Assembly (NCBI GenBank): GCA_902806065.1
Contig: CADCVE010000025.1
Location: forward strand, 1 to 45,115
Length of the DNA: 45,115 bases
Direction of reading: 5' to 3'
Origin: an uncultured Rubrobacteraceae bacterium
Lineage (GTDB): Bacteria; Actinomycetota; Rubrobacteria; Rubrobacterales; Rubrobacteraceae
Shown here: piece after piece, positions 24,169 to 32,588 of the stretch
Layout: each line of letters starts with the position of its first letter
How positions within the stretch are numbered: position 1 is the stretch's first letter
Made by a program: the position numbers and the translations under genes
Notes under the pieces: generated by a model
Databases searched by the model: none
What the model was told of the DNA's origin: nothing
Seen by the model: the letters and a program-made list of their open reading frames with translations, nothing else

Positions 24169-25908
24169 GTGAGGGTGCTGCTACGGCTACTCGGGTTTCT
24201 GGGCGTCCATCGCTGGCAGGTGGCGCTCGCGGTGGTTCTGGGCGTGGTGATGATGGCGAGCAACCTCGGTCTGCTCTCCGTGGCTGCTTATCTCATCGCG
24301 GCCTCGGCGCTACAGTACGGGCTCAGCCAGCTCACGCTGTCGATGTTCCTCGTGCAGATCTTCGGAATCTCCCGCGCAGCCTTCCGCTATCTCGAACGGC
24401 TGATCTCCCACAATGTCACTTTCAAACTGCTCTCTTCCTTGAGGACCTGGCTCTACGGCCGCCTCGAACCTCTCTACCCCGCCCGCTTGCTGGAGCACCG
24501 TACGGGGGATCTGCTCTCCCGCATCGTCAAGGACGTCGAGGAACTGGAGAATATCTACCTGCGGGCGTTCTCTCCCGTTGTCGTCGCGGTTGCCATCTCC
24601 ACCCTCACATGTATAGTGCTCTATGTCTTCGACCCGCTGCTCGCCTTCGTGACTTTAGGCTTCCTGGCGCTCTCCGGCGTCGGGGTGCCGCTCCTGGTGA
24701 GCGTACTGGCGCGGAGGCTGGGCCGGCGGGAGTTGGAGCTCAGGGCGGAGTTGAACGTCCAGATCGTGGACGGCATTCAGGGAGTGCAGGATCTCCTCGC
24801 CCTCGGTCAGGCCTCCGGACAACAAAGGAAGATAGAAGACCTCGGCCATAAGCTCGGCCGGGTACAGAAGAGGATGGCCTCCATCACCGGCCTGCACAGC
24901 ACGCTGAACGACCTGACGATGAACCTGGCGATGCTGGCCATACTATTCCTGGCGATACCGCTGGTGAACGAGGGCGGCATCCCGGGCGTGTACCTCGCCT
25001 TCCTGGCGCTCCTCGTCCTCGGGAGCTTCGAGGCCGTGCAACCGCTCGGTACGGCCTTCCAGTTCCTTGGCCGCTCCCTGCACGCCGGAGAACGCCTCTT
25101 CGAGGTCTCGGACGCTGAACCTCAAGTCACTTACCCGTATGAGCCTCTCCCTCCTCCCCGTAGCCACACACTAGAGTTTGACCGCGTTAGCTTCCGTTAC
25201 GGTGAGGACGAGGCGCCGGTCCTCACCGACGTCTCCTTCAAGGTGGAGCCGGGCAGCAGGGTTGCGATAGTCGGTCCCAGCGGTTCGGGGAAGAGCACCA
25301 TAGCGAGCTTGGCCCTGCGCTTCTGGGACCCGACAGACGGAGAGGTCCGGCTGGGCGGTTACAGCCTGCCTGGCTACGCTGAGGAGGATCTGCGGAACGC
25401 GATCGGAGTCGCCGCCCAGGACACTCACCTATTTAACCAGACCCTGCGCGATAACCTGCTCCTCGCCAGACCCGCGGCGAGCGATTCGGAGGTAGAGTCC
25501 GCCGTGGAGAAGGCCCGGCTGGGCGAGTTCGTAAGTAGCCTCCCCCGCGGTCTGGACACTCCTCTGGGTGAGCAAGGTCTGCGGCTGTCGGGTGGAGAGC
25601 GCCAGCGAGTGGCGGTCGCGCGGGCGCTGCTCCGGGATGCTCCCGTGCTCATACTCGACGAGCCTACCGCCAACCTGGACCCGAGCACCGAGCACGAGCT
25701 TCTCGCCGCGGTCTACGAACAGACTCCGGGTCGCGCCACGTTGATAATAACGCACCGTCTAGTACACATGGAGCGGATGGACGAGATCCTGGTGCTCGAA
25801 GCGGGACGGATAGTCGAACGTGGTACCCACCAAACGCTCCTGGACAACAACGGCTCCTACAAACGGATGATCGACGTACAGAACCAACTGCTACTAGCAA
25901 CGGTCTAG
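24169..25908 (+). CDS. cydC: Thiol reductant ABC exporter subunit CydC
   Basis: A 579-aa half-transporter, partner of CydD. It has an N-terminal membrane domain and an ATPase domain with Walker A GPSGSGKST, signature LSGGERQR and Walker B LILDEPT, ending KRMIDVQNQLLLATV. The GTG at 24169 has GAGGAGGG upstream, inside the tail of cydD. It is convergent with the unnamed membrane gene that follows cydB; only 22 bp separate them and no clear terminator is seen. Confidence 0.92.
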   Translation: MRVLLRLLGFLGVHRWQVALAVVLGVVMMASNLGLLSVAAYLIAASALQYGLSQLTLSMFLVQIFGISRAAFRYLERLISHNVTFKLLSSLRTWLYGRLEPLYPARLLEHRTGDLLSRIVKDVEELENIYLRAFSPVVVAVAISTLTCIVLYVFDPLLAFVTLGFLALSGVGVPLLVSVLARRLGRRELELRAELNVQIVDGIQGVQDLLALGQASGQQRKIEDLGHKLGRVQKRMASITGLHSTLNDLTMNLAMLAILFLAIPLVNEGGIPGVYLAFLALLVLGSFEAVQPLGTAFQFLGRSLHAGERLFEVSDAEPQVTYPYEPLPPPRSHTLEFDRVSFRYGEDEAPVLTDVSFKVEPGSRVAIVGPSGSGKSTIASLALRFWDPTDGEVRLGGYSLPGYAEEDLRNAIGVAAQDTHLFNQTLRDNLLLARPAASDSEVESAVEKARLGEFVSSLPRGLDTPLGEQGLRLSGGERQRVAVARALLRDAPVLILDEPTANLDPSTEHELLAAVYEQTPGRATLIITHRLVHMERMDEILVLEAGRIVERGTHQTLLDNNGSYKRMIDVQNQLLLATV

Positions 25909-25930
25909 CGGCAAGTCCCGCAGCGTTCTA

Positions 25931-26713
25931 TCAGTCGTCCCGGCGGCTCTCTCTACGACGTATCACGAGCAAGGCGACGGCGGCGGCAACGACCAGCGCC
26001 GCGAGTTGTCCCGGCTGGCGTGATCCAGAGTTGGAAACGAGCGCGTTGCGTATGCTCCGCAGGTACTCTACGGCGCTCTGCCTTGCCCGCTCTTTTACTA
26101 TTTGCGGCTCTACGTGTCTGCGCAGGTCGACGAGGTTCGGGGCGGTCCGGCTCCGGATCTCAGCCATTTCCTGCTCTAAAAGGCCGGGCGCTTTCAGGGG
26201 TGCTCCGAGCAACGGTAGCTCCACCGGCTGCTTCTGTCCCGCCTCCTGTTCCTGCTCCAGCCTCTCCGTCTGCGTCCTTACGAGCGCTCTTCCTTGCGGC
26301 GTAATAGCCAGGAGGGAAAGAAAGATAAAGAGGCCATCGAGCGCCAGGGTGTTCAGAGCCGCGATGTTGAGCCACTGCCCGACGAACTCCGGTGCGCCGG
26401 GCAGTTCAACAGTGCGGCTTACCACGAAACCTATAAAACTGCCACCTGCGATAAGGTTCCCCAGCAGCCACGCCGATCTATATCTCAGGAAAAGGCCGGT
26501 GGCCACCACGAGCGAGCCCAGGAAGTTAGCTACGAACAAGATTCCCAGGTAGGTCGCGATCAGGAAATGCTCGCCGCATATAAGAATGTGGGCCGCACCG
26601 ATCAATAGGATCGTGTAAAGCCCCGCCCATCTTACAAGCCTCTCCGGAAGGCTGTCCATTGCCTGGTCCTCCAGGCGCACACCGGAGACGGATGAGGCTC
26701 CCCGATCGGACAC
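25931..26713 (-). CDS. Membrane protein encoded directly after cydB
   Basis: A 260-aa protein not recognised as a named family. After a short N-terminus come four hydrophobic helices (about 28-145), then a charged cytoplasmic-like segment rich in Gln and Glu. A stretch LLEQEMAEIRSRTAPNLVDL recalls DUF3618 proteins. A C-terminal single helix (LAALVVAAAVALLVI) is followed by RRRESRRDD. The GTG start is the base after the cydB stop (TAAGTG), with GGGAGGAG 8 bases before it inside cydB. It is therefore certainly co-translated with cytochrome bd. It is much larger than the known small third subunits CydX or CydS. A role in bd assembly, anchoring or regulation is inferred from position only. Confidence 0.75.
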   Translation of the reverse strand: MSDRGASSVSGVRLEDQAMDSLPERLVRWAGLYTILLIGAAHILICGEHFLIATYLGILFVANFLGSLVVATGLFLRYRSAWLLGNLIAGGSFIGFVVSRTVELPGAPEFVGQWLNIAALNTLALDGLFIFLSLLAITPQGRALVRTQTERLEQEQEAGQKQPVELPLLGAPLKAPGLLEQEMAEIRSRTAPNLVDLRRHVEPQIVKERARQSAVEYLRSIRNALVSNSGSRQPGQLAALVVAAAVALLVIRRRESRRDD

Positions 26714-27742
26714 TTAGGACTCCTCCCGCTTGCTTGAAGCATGGCTCTTGAACAACCTGAAGAGCCACCACAGAGCCGGACCGAGGACGACGACGTAGAC
26801 GATAATGAGGATGGACATGGCCACGAGCACCGACCGGGGCGAGGCTGCGTCCTGGATGGTTATGTCGGGGACGAGCAGGTACGGGTACTGGGCGAAGGCC
26901 CACGCGCAAAACACTGCCGACACCTGTGCGATCGCGGCAGCCCGGGCGAACTCGTAGCGCCGGAAGTAGAGCAGGGCCAACGAGGCAAACAGACACAGCG
27001 CCGCGACGGCCATCAAAATGGAGCCGGGTCCCCCCGGATAGAGCTGCTCCCACATGTAGGGAGCGTCGGCTCTGGTGGCGAATATGGCGACCACGCCCAG
27101 GGCACCCAGCGCCATGCCGGCGAGGATACCGCGGAGGCGGAAGTCTTCCTGGAGCAACTCGTTGCCAGTCGCGTCTATCGTCAGGTAGATCGCCGAGAGG
27201 TACACACAAGTCGCTACACCGAGGATGCCGACCATGATCGGGAAAGGCCCCACCCAGGGCTGTACGAAACCGTCAATGGGCAACTCGTTCGAGTTGAGCC
27301 GGAGTCGGCCCGAGGCGATGGCCCCCGCCGCCGCGCCCAGGAAAAACGGCGTGACGATACTCATCGTCCCGAAGACCTCCCCGAAGAACCTGTAGGCCCC
27401 TGGCGCCTCCTCCTGGGCCTCGATGCGGAAAGCCAGAAAGGCGCCCCGCAGCAAGACGCCCATGATCGCCAGTACGAAGGGGATAAAGAGCGCGGTCCCG
27501 TAGGCCGAGAACGCGGGCGAGAACGCGCTCCACAGGATCACGGCGGAGACCACAATCCACAGTTCGTTCGCCTCCCACAGCGGGCCTATGGACTGCTCGA
27601 TAAGCTGCTGCTGCTCCTTGGCCCGCTCTCCCCTGCGCGCCAGGAACGACCAGAAGCCCGCGCCGAAGTCCGCGCCTCCCGCGAGGGCGAAGAGGAGTAT
27701 CGACACTCCGAGGGCGCCGGCGAGGATCACGTCAAAGGGCAT
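26714..27742 (-). CDS. cydB: Cytochrome bd oxidase subunit II
   Basis: A 342-aa integral membrane subunit with about eight helices. Typical segments are GGADFGAGFWSFLA near the N-terminus, EQSIGPLWEANELWIVVSAVILWSAFSPAFS, and a C-terminal YPYLLVPDITIQDAASP. The ATG at 27742 is preferred over the GTG two codons earlier because GGAGG stands 6 bases before it. Its start overlaps the end of cydA by 11 bases. It pairs with CydA to reduce oxygen with quinol at the membrane. Confidence 0.94.
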   Translation of the reverse strand: MPFDVILAGALGVSILLFALAGGADFGAGFWSFLARRGERAKEQQQLIEQSIGPLWEANELWIVVSAVILWSAFSPAFSAYGTALFIPFVLAIMGVLLRGAFLAFRIEAQEEAPGAYRFFGEVFGTMSIVTPFFLGAAAGAIASGRLRLNSNELPIDGFVQPWVGPFPIMVGILGVATCVYLSAIYLTIDATGNELLQEDFRLRGILAGMALGALGVVAIFATRADAPYMWEQLYPGGPGSILMAVAALCLFASLALLYFRRYEFARAAAIAQVSAVFCAWAFAQYPYLLVPDITIQDAASPRSVLVAMSILIIVYVVVLGPALWWLFRLFKSHASSKREES

Positions 27743-29087
27743 ACGCACCCTCCGATTCTTCCTGCCTCTGAGCTTCCTCGACCTCTTCCTCGGGTGGCGC
27801 GCCCGTGGCGATACGTTTCAAAAGCCAGATCAGGGTGGAGGCTAGGAACAAGTAGAGCAGCGCGAAAGCGATAAACGCGACGCCTATACCAGGAGCCAGG
27901 GTGTAGCCCTCTTCGATTCTCATGACCCCCTGGGCGACCCAGGGCTGGCGTCCTTCTTCGGTCGTGAGCCAGCCTAGTTCGATGGCGAGGAAGCCCAGGA
28001 AGCCGGAGAGGGTTATCGCGTAGAGGAGTGGTCTGTACGTGGGGACGCCGCGGTAGCGCCAGTAGAAGATCCAGAAAACCGGTATGAGGGCGGCGAGGAA
28101 GAACCCTATCCCGGTCATTGCGTCATAGGCCCACCACATCGCAAGTGGGTTGGGCCTCTCGTCCTCCGGGAACTCGTTGAGGCCCTGAACCGTAGCGTTG
28201 GGGTCATCGTAAGAGAGGATCGAGAGCATGTACGGGATCTCGATGTCGTACTTGACCTCGCCCGCCTCGTTGTCCGGGATGCCGCCGATAGAGATCCCCG
28301 CCCCTGCCTCGGTCTCGTAGAGTGGCTCTATGGCCGCGAGTTTGGCGGGCTCGTTCGCGGCGAGTTGCCTCGCTGTGTGGTCGCCGGAGAAGATCATAAG
28401 CGGCGCGGCCAGGGTCACGACGATCATGCCCATGAAGAACCCCTTTTTGTGGTACTCGTCATGCCTCCCCCGGATCATGCCCCAAGCGTAGATGGCGGCG
28501 AAGGCGAAGCCCACGGCCTCGAAAGCGGCAACGGTCATGTGGCTGGTCTCGGCGTACCACGAGGGCGAGAACATCGCCCTGAATACCTCGACGTCCGCCA
28601 CCTGGCCCGCCTCGTCGAGGGTAAACCCAACCGGAGTATTCATCCAGGAGTTGGCCAGGATCACCACGACCATCGAGGCGAACCCTCCGACCAGGAGCGG
28701 GACGGCGCTCAACCAGTGGACCCAGGGTGAGAGCAAGTCTCTCCCGAAGAGATAAATGCCCAGAAATATCGCCTCTAGCAAGAAGAACATCACCTCGATG
28801 GAGAGAGGAACCCCGATCATGGGCCCGGCGAAGTCCATGAAACGCGGCCAGAACAGCCCGAGACCGAAGGTCAACACCGTCCCCGAAACAGCCCCGATCG
28901 CATAGGTGATGGCGAAGGCCGTAGTCCACTTCTTGTTCAATGCCAGGTAGACCGGGTCTTTCTTTTTGAGGTAAAGTCCCTGCGACAGGAGAAGGAAGAA
29001 CGGCATGACCACGCCGAGCGCGGCAAACATAATGTGAAACGAGAGCGACATCCCGAACACACCCCGGGCAGCTATTAAGTTGTCCAA
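27732..29087 (-). CDS. cydA: Cytochrome bd oxidase subunit I
   Basis: A 451-aa quinol oxidase subunit. The heme ligands His18 (LSFHIMF) and His183 (ETSHMTV) and the acidic pair Glu98/Glu105 (IEVMFFLLEAIF) are present. The hallmark GWLTTEEGRQPWVAQG is near residue 370. The protein is shorter than E. coli CydA (about 520), consistent with the short quinol-binding loop form. The TTG start has AGGAGG 5 bases before it. It is the first gene of the run cydA-cydB-membrane protein; a cydA promoter was not clearly identified in the 156-bp gap upstream. Confidence 0.95.
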   Translation of the reverse strand: MDNLIAARGVFGMSLSFHIMFAALGVVMPFFLLLSQGLYLKKKDPVYLALNKKWTTAFAITYAIGAVSGTVLTFGLGLFWPRFMDFAGPMIGVPLSIEVMFFLLEAIFLGIYLFGRDLLSPWVHWLSAVPLLVGGFASMVVVILANSWMNTPVGFTLDEAGQVADVEVFRAMFSPSWYAETSHMTVAAFEAVGFAFAAIYAWGMIRGRHDEYHKKGFFMGMIVVTLAAPLMIFSGDHTARQLAANEPAKLAAIEPLYETEAGAGISIGGIPDNEAGEVKYDIEIPYMLSILSYDDPNATVQGLNEFPEDERPNPLAMWWAYDAMTGIGFFLAALIPVFWIFYWRYRGVPTYRPLLYAITLSGFLGFLAIELGWLTTEEGRQPWVAQGVMRIEEGYTLAPGIGVAFIAFALLYLFLASTLIWLLKRIATGAPPEEEVEEAQRQEESEGAYAL

Positions 29088-29243
29088 GTCTTCCTCCTAC
29101 ACTTATGGTCCGCTAACGCCATTTTCGGACGCGCAATGCCTCCTTGTACTTCGTACCCATCAAGTCTAGCTTTACTCGCTTGCGCGGCGAAGTGAAAATG
29201 CATACGGGTGGGCATCCGAACGGCGCAGCTCTGGAAGTTCCTA

Positions 29244-30725
29244 TTAGCCTCGCCGGGCGGCGCGCAGGAGGCCCACGCCACCGGCCAGGAGGCCCACGGC
29301 GGCCTGAGGCCACGCGACGAGGCGCGGGTAACGCAGGCCGAGTAGGGAGATGCCCAGTACGCTGGCCGAGACGGCGACTCCAAGCTTGCGTTCGTAGGCG
29401 CCCAGGTAGGCGCTGTCGGTGGTGCCTCTCAACGCCTCGCCTCCCAACCTGGAGGCCGTGGCGGTCGCCGCGCCCGAGCTTCCCCGGAGGGCTCCGGGGA
29501 AGCTGCCGCGGTTCGTCCGGCGCTGGTCTCGCCGCTCGCCCTCGTCGATCTTCCGTTCTGGCACCGCCCTCGGTCGGATGCTGCCGGAGCTACTGAGGAG
29601 CCGTATTTCGCGTGCGTTCTGCAGGTCTTCCTCGAACATCTGCTCTATCTCCGCACCGAAGGAGGGGTCTTCGGAGAGGAGATCCGCCTCCCAGTTGGCC
29701 AGGAGCCCCGAGAAGTTCAGGTTCGTCGAGCCCACGCGCGAGAACCGCGAGTCGGCGACGTGGGTCTTTGCGTGGATCATGGGCCCGCCGTACTCGAAAA
29801 TGCGCACCCCGGCCTCTAGCAGCGGCCGGTAGCCCGTGCGCGAGAGGGCGCCTATCCAGGGCAGGTCATTGGTCGCGGGCAGCAGTATCCTTACGTCCAC
29901 GCCGTCGCGCGACGAGGATATGAGGGCCTGGGTGAGCGTGGGGGCCGAGAGGAAGTAGGCGTCGGTTATCCACATCCGCTCCTCGACCGAGGCCAGGAGG
30001 ATCTCCAGGGTGCGCAGCACCCGCACCCTACCCGGTTCCTGAATCACCACCCGCGCATCGCGTTCCCCGGCGGGCGTGATATCGCCGGCCTCCGGGCGTT
30101 CTCCGGGAGGCAGTGGCTTCGCTCCAGAGAGGTCCCACGCCCCCGCGAAGGCTCGCTCGGCGTCCGCGACGGCCGGTCCGCGGAAGGCCACTGCAGTGTC
30201 GCGGTAAGGGAGGCCCGTCTCCGAAGATCTCTCCAGCCAGCCATCGGCGATACAGACCCCGCCGACGGAGGCGTAAGAGCCGTCCACCCCCACGAGCTTG
30301 CGGTGGTCGCGCCGCATGAAGCTTCGCACCCCCCGGCGCAAACTAGGCGGGTTGACCGCTCGCACCTCCGCCCCCGCCTCACGGAGCCCATCCCAAAAAG
30401 AGCGCGGCACGTCCGCCGAACCGAACCAATCATAGAGGACGCGCACTGGCACCCCCTCCCTGGCCTTTGAGGAGAGGGCGTCGGCGAAGCGGCGTCCTAC
30501 GCCGTCGTTCTCGAATATGTAGTTCTCCAGATGCACCCACCGCTTGGCGCCTGCTATAGCCGCGAGCCAGTCCTCGTAGGTGGCAGGTCCATTCTCGAGC
30601 AGTCTCAACTCGTTGCCGGCCCTGAGCGGTGCATCGCTCGCGCGCCGTATCGCTCGCTCCAGGCGTTCGCTACTCGCGGTCGGGACCGTATCGCTTTGCG
30701 ATGTGCTGGATCTGCCTGCGGACAC
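29244..30725 (-). CDS. Phospholipase D-like protein (cardiolipin-synthase type) with C-terminal membrane anchor
   Basis: A 493-aa member of the PLD superfamily with two HKD motifs: HRKLVGVDGSYASVGG at about residue 165 and HAKTHVADSRFSRVGSTN at about residue 320. Both are complete, which fits cardiolipin synthase or another phosphatidyltransferase. Unlike ordinary bacterial Cls, there are no N-terminal membrane helices. Instead there is an Arg-rich linker (ERKIDEGERRDQRRTNRG) and a C-terminal pair of hydrophobic segments (VSASVLGISLLGL, AAVGLLAGGVGLL). The GTG start follows GAGAGGAG. It is divergent from the AI-2E transporter gene. Confidence 0.87.
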   Translation of the reverse strand: MSAGRSSTSQSDTVPTASSERLERAIRRASDAPLRAGNELRLLENGPATYEDWLAAIAGAKRWVHLENYIFENDGVGRRFADALSSKAREGVPVRVLYDWFGSADVPRSFWDGLREAGAEVRAVNPPSLRRGVRSFMRRDHRKLVGVDGSYASVGGVCIADGWLERSSETGLPYRDTAVAFRGPAVADAERAFAGAWDLSGAKPLPPGERPEAGDITPAGERDARVVIQEPGRVRVLRTLEILLASVEERMWITDAYFLSAPTLTQALISSSRDGVDVRILLPATNDLPWIGALSRTGYRPLLEAGVRIFEYGGPMIHAKTHVADSRFSRVGSTNLNFSGLLANWEADLLSEDPSFGAEIEQMFEEDLQNAREIRLLSSSGSIRPRAVPERKIDEGERRDQRRTNRGSFPGALRGSSGAATATASRLGGEALRGTTDSAYLGAYERKLGVAVSASVLGISLLGLRYPRLVAWPQAAVGLLAGGVGLLRAARRG

Positions 30726-30820
30726 GTCTCTCGCTCCTCTCCGGTGTACTCAAGCCACCCTGCTGCTCTCTTCTCTCCCCACCGCAATCGCCGTGACTGT
30801 CAGTGAGATACACTGCCCGG

Positions 30821-32047
30821 ATGGCCGGTGAAAGAGATTCTACGCGACCGGACCCGGAGCCACCCGCGAATCACCGGAACACTCCGCCGGAGCACAGCAG
30901 TGTGGGAGTCAAGCCCGGACGTGAGAGGGGAACCGCGAAGCGGGAGCGCGGGCATAAAGGCTCGACGGCCGAACCGGACGTTACCGCGCGTCCGTTTACG
31001 CCGATTCCGGTCTCCAGGCGTGCCCGCAACGTGCTGCTCCTGGCCGTGCTCGCCGTGCTCGCGTACGTCGTGTACCTGGTGCCGGACGTGCTCACGACGA
31101 CTATCGGTGGGATCGCGCTGGCCCTCGTGCTCTCTTTCCCGGTGCGCTTCCTGGAGCACTTCTTGCCGCGGGGTTTAGCGATTCTCCTCTCGTTTCTGCT
31201 CCTGGTGGGGCTCGTCCTGCTGGCGGCGCTCTTCCTCGTACCGATCATCGCGGAGCAGTTCGCGTCCCTGGTCGGGTCCGTGCCGTACATAGTAGGCGTC
31301 GCGGAGCAATACCTGAGCGACGCCTTGAACCTGCTGGAGGATAGGAACCTCTTGCCCAGCGATCCGGGAGAGGTCGCCTCCAGGGTGAGGGATGCTCTGA
31401 CCAACGCCACGAGCTCCATCGCCGGGGACATGCTCGGCGGGGTGTTCGGCTTCGTCTACGGTACCTTCAGCTTTGCGCTGACCCTCTTCGGGGTGATCTT
31501 TGTCGGGGCCTATCTGCTATCTGACGTGCGCAGGGTGCAGGCTACCTACCTGCGAACCGTACCCCATGCCTACCGGCGCGACGCGCGCATTCTCTGGAAC
31601 GCCTTCGGCTTCTCTCTCGGCCGTTATCTGAGCGGGCTCGCCTTGGTGCTCTTTATTCAGGGCGCGGTCTCGGCGTTGGGGATGTGGATGCTGGGCGTGC
31701 CGTATCCTCTGGTCCTGGGCGCCTGGGTCTCGATCACGGCGGTCATACCGTACCTGGGCGCGTTCCTCGGCGGCATCCCGGCGTTGCTCGTGGCGCTTAC
31801 CGTCAGCCCCACGACGGCGCTCCTGACGGTGCTGCTGTTCCTGGTGATCCAGCAGCTAGAAGGCAACTTCCTGACGCCGAAGATACAGGGGAACGCCCTG
31901 CACGTACACCCTATTCTGGTCTTTCTGGCCGTGATAATCGGCGGGGGACTTGCGGGTATGGCCGGCGTGATCGTCGCCGTACCCGCCCTGGCGGTTCTGC
32001 GGATCATCTTCGACTTCTTCCGCGTCCGCCTCTGCACGGATAACTAG
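30821..32047 (+). CDS. AI-2E family (PerM-type) membrane transporter
   Basis: A protein of about 408 aa. The first 75 residues are hydrophilic, Pro/Arg/Glu-rich and of unknown role. Eight or so helices follow, with the family block LEGNFLTPKIQGNALHVHPILVF and VPALAVLRIIFDF. The family includes exporters of AI-2 and sodium/proton antiporters, so the substrate is open. Start uncertain: ATG at 30821 or GTG at 30803; neither has a good ribosome site. It is convergent with kptA, 31 bp apart. Confidence 0.85.
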   Translation: MAGERDSTRPDPEPPANHRNTPPEHSSVGVKPGRERGTAKRERGHKGSTAEPDVTARPFTPIPVSRRARNVLLLAVLAVLAYVVYLVPDVLTTTIGGIALALVLSFPVRFLEHFLPRGLAILLSFLLLVGLVLLAALFLVPIIAEQFASLVGSVPYIVGVAEQYLSDALNLLEDRNLLPSDPGEVASRVRDALTNATSSIAGDMLGGVFGFVYGTFSFALTLFGVIFVGAYLLSDVRRVQATYLRTVPHAYRRDARILWNAFGFSLGRYLSGLALVLFIQGAVSALGMWMLGVPYPLVLGAWVSITAVIPYLGAFLGGIPALLVALTVSPTTALLTVLLFLVIQQLEGNFLTPKIQGNALHVHPILVFLAVIIGGGLAGMAGVIVAVPALAVLRIIFDFFRVRLCTDN

Positions 32048-32078
32048 AGCGAAGCAAGCAGACAGGCCACTGTCCAGG

Positions 32079-32588
32079 CTACCGGCGCGAGAGGTAGCCC
32101 GGCGGGACGTGCTCCACAAGCCACACTTCATTGCCGGAGCGGTAGAAGCTGTACCCGTGATGGTACATCTCGTCCGCCGCAACAGCGAGCACCACGGGGC
32201 GGCCCCGGCGGGCGCCGACCACCCGCGCCGTAGCCTCGTCGGGCGATAGGTGGACGTGATGCCGCCGCATCTTCAGGAGGCCACTCTGTAGAATCTCGTC
32301 CACGTTGCGCTCGGGCGTGCCGTGGTACAGGATCGCGGGCGGCGGCGCCGGTTCGAGCTCCAGGTCAACGGACGCGCTGTGTCCTTGCTGCGCCCGGAGC
32401 AAAGTCCCCGAATCATCGAACGCGAACCGCTTTTTGTCGTTGCGCGCGACGACCTCCTCGAGTTCGTCGCGCTGGATCCGGAACCCGTTGCGAACACTCG
32501 CCGCCAGCAGAGCATCCACCTCTACCCAACCACCGGGCATCAACGCGAGCCCTAGCCTCTCCGGTTGATGACGCAGATGCTTACTCAA
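32079..32588 (-). CDS. kptA: RNA 2'-phosphotransferase, apparently truncated at the 5' end
   Basis: KptA/Tpt1 family, which removes a 2'-phosphate from RNA using NAD. Visible family blocks are SKHLRHQPERLGLAL (with the catalytic Arg-His pair), GGWVEVDALL, DKKRFAF, ILYHGT, RRHHVHLS and DEATARVVGARRG. Normal members have a start codon and about 10-15 residues before the block K-Y/F-L-S. Here similarity begins at KYLSKHLRH and the codons before it are recombinase sequence. The only start is a TTG at 32588 that overlaps the recombinase stop, and no ribosome site precedes it. If expressed, it depends on coupling to the recombinase. The catalytic core itself looks intact. Confidence 0.85.
   Translation of the reverse strand: MSKHLRHQPERLGLALMPGGWVEVDALLAASVRNGFRIQRDELEEVVARNDKKRFAFDDSGTLLRAQQGHSASVDLELEPAPPPAILYHGTPERNVDEILQSGLLKMRRHHVHLSPDEATARVVGARRGRPVVLAVAADEMYHHGYSFYRSGNEVWLVEHVPPGYLSRR

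Noticed and set aside
26741-27874. 377-codon plus-strand frame over cydB and the end of cydA
   Set aside because: It is antisense to clear cytochrome bd genes; its composition (Arg/Gly/Glu-rich, no hydrophobic core) is typical of a shadow frame.
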